Assembly: GCA_913056375.1 (NCBI GenBank)
Contig: CAJXNF010000217.1
Coordinates: forward strand, 1 to 5,552
Reading direction: 5' to 3'
Source of the DNA: an uncultured Pseudomonadota bacterium
GTDB taxonomy: Bacteria > SAR324 > NAC60-12
Length of the DNA: 5,552 nucleotides
Shown in pieces: positions 1 to 4,595 of the stretch; position 1 is the stretch's first letter; every line of letters begins with the position of its first letter. A model generated the notes under the pieces. The model had not been told where the DNA came from and searched no databases. It worked only from the letters and a program-made list of their open reading frames with translations. Position numbers and translations under genes: made by a program.

Positions 1-180
1 ATTTTGCAGAATCAACGAGGATATGTGTGCTGGGAGAAGGATGAGTCGATAATCTGCTTTTTCCAAAAGCAAATTTTAGGCTCACGAGATTTCTGCTGGA
101 GAGAGGTCTTCTCTATGCTGCTTGAGAAGTCAACGGAAAAGAGAGAACATAGCAGCAAATTTGATTTTCGAAAAGGATAA
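1..180 (+). CDS. Possible 3' end of an unrecognised gene (partial, left edge)
   Basis: The + strand is open in frame 1 from the window edge to a TAA at 178-180, giving 59 codons with no start inside the window. The peptide is rich in aromatic and Cys residues (for example GYVCWEKDE and DFCWREVFSMLLEK) and ends in a basic, polar tail. I do not recognise a family. Support is indirect: the other two + frames close within about 50 bases, and a hairpin that could terminate transcription lies 27 nt past the stop. Against it, 60 open codons can arise by chance, and two - frames are also open here. A polypurine run (179-196) overlaps and follows the stop. It could be the tail of a real gene or non-coding sequence; the bases left of the window would settle this. 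Confidence 0.35.
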   Translation: MLQNQRGYVCWEKDESIICFFQKQILGSRDFCWREVFSMLLEKSTEKREHSSKFDFRKG

Positions 181-206
181 GGGAGGAGGGAAGAAGTATA
201 TTTTGT

Positions 207-244
207 GATGCCAGCGAATAAAACCATCCACTTGCGCTGGCATT
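207..244. terminator. Inverted repeat between convergent genes, candidate bidirectional terminator
   Basis: ATGCCAGCG (208-216) pairs perfectly with CGCTGGCAT (235-243), giving a 9-bp GC-containing stem, with a possible G-U pair at 207/244 and an 18-nt loop. It lies 27 nt after the stop of the possible + gene and 12 nt after the stop of the small - gene, the usual place for a shared terminator. The + side is followed by a moderately T-rich TTTCTACTTT. The - side has no U tract, so intrinsic termination in that direction would be weak. The loop is long for a classical terminator. Confidence 0.45.
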
Positions 245-255
245 TCTACTTTGAA

Positions 256-486
256 TCAGTGGGCTGGCTTCACACCAACAGAAAATTCTTTTAGGATCTG
301 GCTTACCAAGTCTGGCTCTCTGGTGAAAGTGGGCCCACCCAACTGCCATCCATAAATCTGCTCATTCTTTGCCTTCTCTTCCTCAAGCCTTTTGGTTTCT
401 ATTTCCTTGGCCAGTTTACGCTGATGATCTTCCATCGCACTCGTCATTAGGAACAGCGCGGTATTTCTGATGATTGGATTTCTCAT
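256..486 (-). CDS. Small charged helical protein of unknown function (76 aa)
   Basis: I do not recognise this protein. The ATG at 486 is preferred over an upstream in-frame ATG at 531 because an AGGAG Shine-Dalgarno (494-498) sits 7 nt before it; the longer version would be 91 aa. The N-terminus is short and weakly hydrophobic (IIRNTALFLMTSAM, residues 5-18), too short and too interrupted for a confident membrane segment. Residues 19-43 are dense in Lys, Glu and Arg and should form a highly charged helix, possibly coiled coil. A distinct tail follows (IYGWQLGGPTF, residues 44-54, then a short amphipathic stretch near 58-68). No Cys. It is divergent to the enolase-superfamily gene, so the two may share the 487-655 control region. 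The strong SD, good start spacing and downstream hairpin support a real gene; family conservation is unknown. Confidence 0.6.
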   Translation of the reverse strand: MRNPIIRNTALFLMTSAMEDHQRKLAKEIETKRLEEEKAKNEQIYGWQLGGPTFTREPDLVSQILKEFSVGVKPAH

Positions 487-493
487 AGCAGCT

Positions 494-498
494 CTCCT
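494..498 (-). promoter_or_regulatory. Ribosome binding site that fixes the small gene's start
   Basis: On the - strand this reads AGGAG and ends 7 nt before the ATG at 486. It decides between the two candidate ATGs of the small gene in favour of the 76-aa product. Confidence 0.65.
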
Positions 499-548
499 AC
501 AGTGGGTTAGATTCTGTTTCGGACTACCCATCTATTTACTCGAATTCT

Positions 549-599
549 TTCTGAACTCGGAGGAGAGTTGGGGGAGAAAACACTGGTTTTCTTTCAGAA
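549..599 (+). promoter_or_regulatory. Nested inverted repeats in the divergent leader region
   Basis: TTCTGAA (549-555) pairs with TTCAGAA (593-599). Inside it AGAAAAC (575-581) pairs with GTTTTCT (586-592) across a 4-nt ACTG loop. The two 3' arms are adjacent, while the 5' arms are separated by a purine-rich stretch containing GGAGGAGAG. Transcribed on the + strand, this would be a folded leader about 57 nt upstream of the enolase-superfamily start. The pairs are AT-rich and G-U poor, so stability is modest. It could be a weak RNA structure or overlapping protein-binding half-sites. No convincing promoter was found in 487-655 by eye. Confidence 0.25.
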
Positions 600-641
600 T
601 AGCCTTTGGAGAATGAAACACCACCATCACTTTTCAACTAT

Positions 642-657
642 TTTTGTAGGTACAAGT
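642..657. promoter_or_regulatory. AraR-like operator candidate over the SD and start of the enolase-superfamily gene
   Basis: The 16-mer TTTTGTAGGTACAAGT has a core palindrome TTGTA-GG-TACAA (644-655). It resembles, from memory, the ATTTGTACGTACAAAT-type site bound by Bacillus AraR, differing at three positions. It also fits the T-N-G-T...A-C-N-A pattern common in GntR operators. It contains the likely SD (GTAGG, 646-650) and touches the GTG start at 656. A bound repressor would therefore block the ribosome site's DNA or act as a roadblock. The regulator encoded downstream has AraR domain order, which makes it the obvious candidate ligand; that pairing is inference. Confidence 0.35.
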
Positions 658-1807
658 GACCGTGACACCTCAGAAGAAACAGGAACTTTCTACTTCTGTG
701 ATTGAGCGTATTCGCGTCTATGCCGTCCAATATGGCCCCAAAGAATATTCCTGGTCTGCCTGGATGCCAGAGATGACCAACACAGATACACTCGTTCGTC
801 TCGAAACAAAAGATGGACAAACTGGGATTGGTGCTGTCAGCAGTTGTAGTGAACGAGATATTGACCTGAGCATCGCGTACAACATGAAACCATTGCTCAG
901 GGGTTTGCTTGGAAAAGATGGACTTCAGGTTGAAGAAAACTGGCAGTGGATGGCACAGCGTCGGCCATATGTCCACAACAGTGCTATTGCGGCGCTAGAT
1001 ATTGCGATGTGGGATCTACTGGCCAAGCAAAATGATCTGCCTTTATCCAGCCTACTTGGTGGAAAACTTGATGTTCTACAAGCCTATGCGAGTATTCCTG
1101 TTCTTGAAAATCCAACTGCAAACGTGGAGTTCATCCATCAACTTGCTCAGGCAGGCTTTGCCGCTTTCAAGTTTCATAATGCGTGTGTTCCTGATCCAGA
1201 CATAAAACTGATCAAAACAATCGCTCGGGAATTCCAAGAGCAGCAATTTGGATTCATGTTTGATGCAGAGTGTGGCTACGATCTGGCAGGGGCTCTTCAA
1301 GTTGCAGAACACCTACAGAGAACTGGTTTTATTTGGCTGGAAGCTCCATTTCCAGATCGAAACTACTCAGATTATCGAAAGCTCTGCCAGTCAACTGAGC
1401 TTCAGATCCTTCCAGCTGGCTTGAGTGTGGTTGAACCAGAGGAACTTGCTGTGATGCTCCCTACAGACTGTTGGAGCACAGCACGCGTTGACCTTGCGAT
1501 GAGTGGAGGAATTACTCCACTATTGAAGATCATCAACATCACTACTGCTCTAGGTTTGGGTTTAGAATTAGTAGCCTGGGGTAGTCCAATTTCTACAGCT
1601 GCGACTCTGCAAGTCAGCCTGGGTACTGGCTGTGGTGAGTATTTTGAAATCGCGGTACCCCAGCAGGACTTCCTGATTCCTTCCAGTCAACCTCTCCAAG
1701 TTAATCCCAGCGGCAAAGTGTCTAGTAGCTCCAAAACTGGGTTGGGCTTAGAGTTGGATTGGCAAGAGTTGGAACAGACTGAACCACCACTATTTGATAT
1801 TTGGTGA
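656..1807 (+). CDS. Enolase-superfamily protein, mandelate racemase/muconate lactonizing type, atypical active site
   Basis: This 383-residue protein has the family's usual length. Residues about 15-140 are the alpha+beta capping domain, including the family signature around AIAALDIAMWDLLAK and SSLLGG (residues 110-136); the rest is the TIM-like barrel. Typical members abstract a proton alpha to a carboxylate, using Mg2+ held by three acids, and often dehydrate sugar acids. Visible here: KFH at 172-174 (usually KxK), Asp203 in FDAE, Glu229 in WLEAP, and Asp279 in ARVDLAMSGGITP (the Asp of the His-Asp dyad). Two expected residues are absent: the third metal Glu of the usual xxGE is Leu256 in LPAGLSV, and the usual PHxWGS is LVAWGS, so the His position is Val306. 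The barrel is otherwise intact, with no frameshift. The GTG start at 656 follows GTAGG by 5 nt; GTG at 662 is an alternative. Substrate unknown; it may be a divergent dehydratase or epimerase or non-catalytic. The neighbouring sugar importer suggests sugar-acid metabolism. Confidence 0.92.
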   Translation: MTVTPQKKQELSTSVIERIRVYAVQYGPKEYSWSAWMPEMTNTDTLVRLETKDGQTGIGAVSSCSERDIDLSIAYNMKPLLRGLLGKDGLQVEENWQWMAQRRPYVHNSAIAALDIAMWDLLAKQNDLPLSSLLGGKLDVLQAYASIPVLENPTANVEFIHQLAQAGFAAFKFHNACVPDPDIKLIKTIAREFQEQQFGFMFDAECGYDLAGALQVAEHLQRTGFIWLEAPFPDRNYSDYRKLCQSTELQILPAGLSVVEPEELAVMLPTDCWSTARVDLAMSGGITPLLKIINITTALGLGLELVAWGSPISTAATLQVSLGTGCGEYFEIAVPQQDFLIPSSQPLQVNPSGKVSSSSKTGLGLELDWQELEQTEPPLFDIW

Positions 1808-1890
1808 AGTTTTTTCTTTGTCCACACTTACAGCTCCCACGACATTGTCTTCACAGTGAAACTCCATTCTCAGCGCAGCTCATCCAATAG

Positions 1891-1913
1891 AAACCAATAT
1901 CATAATTTGGTTT
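1891..1913. repeat. Inverted repeat AAACCAA-N9-TTGGTTT
   Basis: Seven-base arms at 1891-1897 and 1907-1913 pair perfectly around a 9-nt spacer. ATTGGT at 1917-1922 could alternatively pair with ACCAAT at 1893-1898. No T-run follows, so it is a poor terminator for the upstream gene. The 16-bp centre-to-centre arm distance fits a dimeric DNA-binding protein site about as well. Its function is open. Confidence 0.3.
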
Positions 1914-1929
1914 AAAATTGGTCAGATTC

Positions 1930-2005
1930 ATTTATCAAAAAATCGATAAATTATAATTATAGTTGCAAAATACATCGATAAATTTATTTAATAAAATCAT
2001 TTATC
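1930..2005. promoter_or_regulatory. Cluster of four ATTTATC/GATAAAT half-sites upstream of the regulator
   Basis: ATTTATC occurs at 1930-1936 and 1999-2005, and its complement GATAAAT at 1945-1951 and 1977-1983. The first two form an inverted repeat with an 8-nt spacer and the last two one with a 15-nt spacer. The two GATAAAT copies sit inside an 11-nt direct repeat ATCGATAAATT (1942-1952, 1974-1984) offset by 32 bp, about three helical turns. It lies just upstream of the candidate regulator promoter and would suit autoregulation or a nucleoid or global regulator. High AT content raises the chance of coincidental matches. Confidence 0.4.
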
Positions 2006-2034
2006 TATTTTTTTAGAAGAAACTCATTTCGTTC

Positions 2035-2064
2035 TTGACTACGGAGAAGATAATTGGTTATTTT
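2035..2064 (+). promoter_or_regulatory. Candidate sigma-70-type promoter for the regulator gene
   Basis: TTGACT (2035-2040) differs from the -35 consensus at one base. TATTTT (2059-2064), 18 bp later, matches four of six -10 positions. Transcription would begin near 2071, giving a leader of about 90 nt before the GTG at 2161. The preceding AT-rich tract could serve as an UP-like element or operator region. Confidence 0.35.
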
Positions 2065-2160
2065 TGGTCGAAATTGGGCGAGCATTGGCTGTCACGCATC
2101 AAATATCAATAAATCTGATCTCTCAAAAAAATTTCGTACTGCAGCTATGTCAGGTGCCCC

Positions 2161-3189
2161 GTGTTGTTGAAGCAGGATGAATTGGTACTTGCTATCAAAG
2201 AAATAATCACCCGTCATCCTGGTCAACGGTTACCGAGTGAGCGCAGCTTAGCGGTAAATCTAGGAGTTAGTCGGGCAAGAATTCGGCAAGTGCTGGATCG
2301 CTTAGAGAGTGAGCAACTTGTTACCCGACAGCGAGGGAGTGGGAACTACGCTGTAGATCTGCGAAAAGACCGTTTAACCACCGTCGGAATTTTGGTGGAT
2401 CGGCAACTGAAACTCGGTAACGACCCCTTCTATTCCATGCTATTGGAGCAGTTACAGAGTGCGCTTCAGCATGAAGGGATTCGCTCCGTGATTGAGCGTA
2501 TTGACAAGAACACCAAGCTACCCGAAGAAGAGGATGCTCTCATCATCATGGGGATGGCCGGCAATGAAGTAATCTCAACTCAACGGTTGGGAGGACCTCC
2601 GATTTTAGGCATTTTTTTAGACGCCAAGCCGCAACCAGGTTCCCAAGTCAGTATCCTACAAGTGGATAATTTCGATGCCGGCTATCAAGCAGCTAAGTAT
2701 CTGTATTCACTGGGCGTCAAGTCTTTCTGCTTTGTTGGTCCCAATCATATCCCAGCTTCCAGAGACCGTTATCTTGGAGCGAAGAATTTTTGTGAGGAGC
2801 AAGGTCATGATCTGGAACATTTTCCCTGCCGCATGAACTACACGGGCGGGCTTAGTGCCGGACAAGAGATCTTGAAGAATGATCAGATTACTACCAAGCG
2901 GGGTTTGATTACAGCAAATGATTGGACTGCTATTGGATTGCACAGCGCCATGATCGCCTTTGGGAAAGAATTACGTGATCAACATGTTCTGGTGAGTTTT
3001 GATGGACTGCCGATCACCAATGATCCCAATCTTGCGATTCATACTATGGCGATCCCATTACGTTCCATCATTCAAGATTCGGTGACAGAACTACAACGAT
3101 ACCTCGACCAACCTTCGGCTTCTGGGCGTGTCTTGAACTATCGCCTTGAATGGTCAACGGATATGAAGCACCGGTTGGCGTTCAACTAA
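2161..3189 (+). CDS. GntR/LacI chimeric transcription regulator (AraR-type architecture)
   Basis: This 342-residue cytoplasmic DNA-binding regulator joins a GntR winged helix-turn-helix to a LacI-type sugar sensor. Residues about 5-65 are the GntR domain: LPSERSLAVNLGVSRARIRQ (24-43) contains the recognition helix, and RQRGSGNYAV (56-65) the wing. Residues about 73-340 are the periplasmic-binding-like effector domain. LacI landmarks there are VDNFDAGYQAAKYL (168-181), FVGPN...SRDRYLGAKNF (191-210), ITANDWTAIGL (250-260) and VLVSFDGL (276-283). This order is that of Bacillus AraR, an arabinose-responsive repressor; the effector here need not be arabinose. The GTG start is preceded by AGG(TG) at 2152-2156, with TTG codons at 2164 and 2167 as alternatives. 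An in-frame TGA at 2116-2118 limits further extension. It precedes the transporter genes by 96 bp on the same strand and probably controls them, itself and the enolase-superfamily gene (inference). Confidence 0.93.
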   Translation: MLLKQDELVLAIKEIITRHPGQRLPSERSLAVNLGVSRARIRQVLDRLESEQLVTRQRGSGNYAVDLRKDRLTTVGILVDRQLKLGNDPFYSMLLEQLQSALQHEGIRSVIERIDKNTKLPEEEDALIIMGMAGNEVISTQRLGGPPILGIFLDAKPQPGSQVSILQVDNFDAGYQAAKYLYSLGVKSFCFVGPNHIPASRDRYLGAKNFCEEQGHDLEHFPCRMNYTGGLSAGQEILKNDQITTKRGLITANDWTAIGLHSAMIAFGKELRDQHVLVSFDGLPITNDPNLAIHTMAIPLRSIIQDSVTELQRYLDQPSASGRVLNYRLEWSTDMKHRLAFN

Positions 3190-3200
3190 CTCAAATCAAC

Positions 3201-3216
3201 AGGAGGCACTATGTAG
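3201..3216 (+). promoter_or_regulatory. Perfect SD followed by a start-stop (ATG-TAG)
   Basis: AGGAGG (3201-3206) is followed 4 nt later by ATG (3211-3213) and at once by TAG (3214-3216). It begins 11 nt after the regulator's stop and is stronger than the binding-protein gene's own SD. The frame after TAG closes within about 14 codons, so no gene is hidden here. It may be a relic of a lost start or a minimal ORF on which ribosomes load upstream of the transporter gene. Confidence 0.45.
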
Positions 3217-3232
3217 GCGGTAATCAGTTCGA

Positions 3233-3243
3233 ATCGATTTTTT
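3233..3243. promoter_or_regulatory. ATCGATTTTTT box upstream of the binding-protein gene
   Basis: This 11-mer is the exact reverse complement of AAAAAATCGAT at 1937-1947, inside the half-site cluster upstream of the regulator. It lies 42 bp before the binding-protein ATG. Sharing would fit one regulator acting on both promoters, but the word is low-complexity and the flanks do not match, so this is weak. Confidence 0.2.
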
Positions 3244-3273
3244 TCAATCCGAGCTTAATGCATAACTCCATTC

Positions 3274-3278
3274 AGGGA
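3274..3278 (+). promoter_or_regulatory. Ribosome binding site of the solute-binding protein gene
   Basis: AGGGA ends 7 nt before the ATG at 3286, good spacing. It supports that start, which also places a complete signal peptide at the N-terminus. Confidence 0.7.
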
Positions 3279-3285
3279 TTATCAC

Positions 3286-4551
3286 ATGAAAAAAGGTCTA
3301 TTAGCTCTGGCTTCTTCTATTCTACTCTCTCTACCAATGCAGGCGATGGCAACCACTGAGGTGACTTGGTGGGACTTCTTGGGAGGGGGTGATGGTGTAC
3401 GCATGAAGTCACTCATCGAGCAATTCAACACTTCACAATCAGACGTCAAGATCAACGCTTCCACTTTAGAGTGGGGAGTTCCTTTCTACACAAAGATCCA
3501 AACATCGGCTGCTGTAGGAGAGCAACCGGACATCATGACCTACCATCTTTCACGCTTTCCACTAGCAGTCCCTTCAGGTGTGCTGAGACCTTTCAGTGCA
3601 TCTGAGCTGTCAAGCGTTGGGCTTGGGCCCGATAAGTATTTTCCAGCCAACTGGGAAGCAGCAAATATTGGTGGCAAGACTTATGGTATCCCCCTCGACA
3701 TCCACGCGATGGTTCTCTACTACAACAAGGACATGCTGGGTAAAGCCGGATTGCTGAATAGCAAAGGCCTCCCCAATTTGGATGGTGTGGAAAATTTCAC
3801 AGCTGGATTGAGAAAGCTGAAAGACAATGGCGCTGAGTATGGAGTCAGCTTGCACACCGCTGGTGGTTCTTCAGTTTGGAGACTGTGGTACTCCCTGTTG
3901 AACCAAATCAACGGAGCACAGTTCATGTCTGGCAAGACCGTCTGTCCAGATGACAACTGTGGGAAGGTAACTGGCCAAATCAAGTCTTGGATTGATGAAG
4001 AGTTGATGTCCAGCGAAACTGAATATCCAGATTCGATCGCCCTCTTCACTTCGGGCAAAGCGGCAATGCACTTTAACGGAGTCTGGGAAGTCCCAACCTT
4101 TACGGACCTTGCCAAGAACAACAAGCTTGGCTTTGAGTGGGGTGCTGTACGGATTCCAGTTATGTACGACAAGCCAGCAACTTGGGCAGATTCTCACGCT
4201 TTTGCGGTTCCTCATAGTGACCGAAAGCCAATCTCCCAGGAGAAACTCCAAGCTGTCCTCAAGGTCATTTCTTGGATGAATCAGAATAGTCTGTTCTGGG
4301 CCACAGCGGGTCACATTCCTGGTTATAAGCCAATTGTGGACAGCGCGGATTACAAGAAAATGGAGCCCAATGCGACCTATGCCGTCTTGGCAGAAAACGC
4401 TGCATTCGATCCCAAGTCGAAGATCGCTGGGGTAGCCTCTCCTATTTACGATGCCCTGCAGAATTTCATTGTGCCTTCCATTAATGGCCAATTGGAGCCA
4501 GAAGAAGCCATTGACATGATGAAGGAAACTCTGGAACCACAGATCGAATAA
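3286..4551 (+). CDS. Periplasmic sugar-type ABC solute-binding protein (family 1)
   Basis: This 421-residue protein is the extracytoplasmic ligand receptor of a CUT1-like importer. Residues 1-22 form a Sec signal peptide: MKK, a hydrophobic core, then AMA with predicted cleavage before TTEVTWWDF. There is no lipobox Cys, so a soluble periplasmic protein is expected. The mature part has the family-1 pattern: an opening beta strand VTWWDF (26-31), the hinge-region segment GKTYGIPLDIHAMVLYYNKDML (130-151), and FTSGKAAMHFNGVWEVP (254-270), followed by the second lobe. The many Trp and aromatic residues suit stacking on a sugar ring. Cys220 and Cys225 (CPDDNC) are the only cysteines and could form a small disulfide loop. 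Length is typical. The two permease genes follow. The specific ligand cannot be read from the sequence; a sugar, sugar acid or polyol is the family expectation. Confidence 0.93.
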   Translation: MKKGLLALASSILLSLPMQAMATTEVTWWDFLGGGDGVRMKSLIEQFNTSQSDVKINASTLEWGVPFYTKIQTSAAVGEQPDIMTYHLSRFPLAVPSGVLRPFSASELSSVGLGPDKYFPANWEAANIGGKTYGIPLDIHAMVLYYNKDMLGKAGLLNSKGLPNLDGVENFTAGLRKLKDNGAEYGVSLHTAGGSSVWRLWYSLLNQINGAQFMSGKTVCPDDNCGKVTGQIKSWIDEELMSSETEYPDSIALFTSGKAAMHFNGVWEVPTFTDLAKNNKLGFEWGAVRIPVMYDKPATWADSHAFAVPHSDRKPISQEKLQAVLKVISWMNQNSLFWATAGHIPGYKPIVDSADYKKMEPNATYAVLAENAAFDPKSKIAGVASPIYDALQNFIVPSINGQLEPEEAIDMMKETLEPQIE

Positions 4552-4562
4552 CATTCAATCTT

Positions 4563-4582
4563 ACGGTGCCTTCGGGCACCGT
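4563..4582 (+). other. Stable C(UUCG)G stem-loop between binding-protein and permease genes
   Basis: ACGGTGCC (4563-4570) and GGCACCGT (4575-4582) form a perfect 8-bp stem closed by a TTCG tetraloop with a C-G closing pair, an exceptionally stable RNA hairpin. It starts 11 nt after the binding-protein stop. Only TTTCC follows, so it is a leaky terminator at best. Such hairpins after binding-protein genes commonly protect the upstream mRNA from 3' exonucleases and reduce readthrough, giving more receptor than permease. It also argues against starting the permease at the GTG inside it (4566). Confidence 0.75.
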
Positions 4583-4595
4583 TTCCGGAATCATT

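Larger units (their letters stand above)
1808..2160. other. 353-bp AT-rich intergenic region with regulatory repeats, no gene seen
   Basis: No credible coding frame was found on either strand. The first part (1808-1890) has ordinary composition and no strong GC hairpin, so the end of the upstream transcript is not explained by an obvious intrinsic terminator. The middle (about 1924-2013) is extremely AT-rich and holds the ATTTATC/GATAAAT cluster. The last part carries a plausible promoter (2035-2064) and about 90 nt of leader before the regulator gene. A TATAAT at 1952-1957 has no acceptable -35 partner. Confidence 0.7.

Noticed and set aside
12..349. Two overlapping - strand frames (12-227 and 113-349)
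   Set aside because: They overlap each other, the candidate terminator hairpin and the better supported small gene. The peptides look like low-complexity translations of AT-rich sequence and no SD supports them.
613..705. 30-codon ORF beginning MKHHHHF, reminiscent of a histidine attenuator leader peptide
   Set aside because: GGAGA ends directly at the ATG, too close to act as its SD. No terminator/antiterminator pair follows, the ORF runs into the enzyme gene, and nothing here relates to histidine synthesis. Four His codons can occur by chance.
698..712. 15-nt exact repeat GTGATTGAGCGTATT, also at 2488-2502
   Set aside because: In both places it encodes VIERI in frame within unrelated proteins, so shared codon choice is the simplest explanation. 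The flanks do not match and there is no other sign of duplication.
638..976. - strand frame of 112 codons over the start of the enolase-superfamily gene
   Set aside because: It overlaps the conserved capping domain on the other strand and has no family resemblance.
1850..1860. TTCACAGTGAA palindrome after the enolase-superfamily gene
   Set aside because: Only 5-bp arms around one base: it cannot form a hairpin and has no T-run, so it is not a terminator. Too short to claim as an operator.
1952..1961. TATAAT on the + strand (1952-1957) and on the - strand (1961-1956)
   Set aside because: Neither has an acceptable -35 at 16-18 bp, and such hexamers are expected by chance in this AT-rich tract. 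The 2035-2064 pair is better.
3150..3359. + strand frame of 69 codons across the regulator/binding-protein junction
   Set aside because: It overlaps the end of the regulator and the signal-peptide region of the binding protein in another frame, with no good SD.
3720..4172. Second - strand frame (150 codons) inside the binding-protein gene
   Set aside because: Same reason: antisense shadow with no domain features.
3871..4554. Long open frame (227 codons) on the - strand inside the binding-protein gene
   Set aside because: It is fully antisense to a well-supported gene with a signal peptide and family motifs. Its translation has no recognisable domain and no good SD was noted, so it is a codon-bias shadow.
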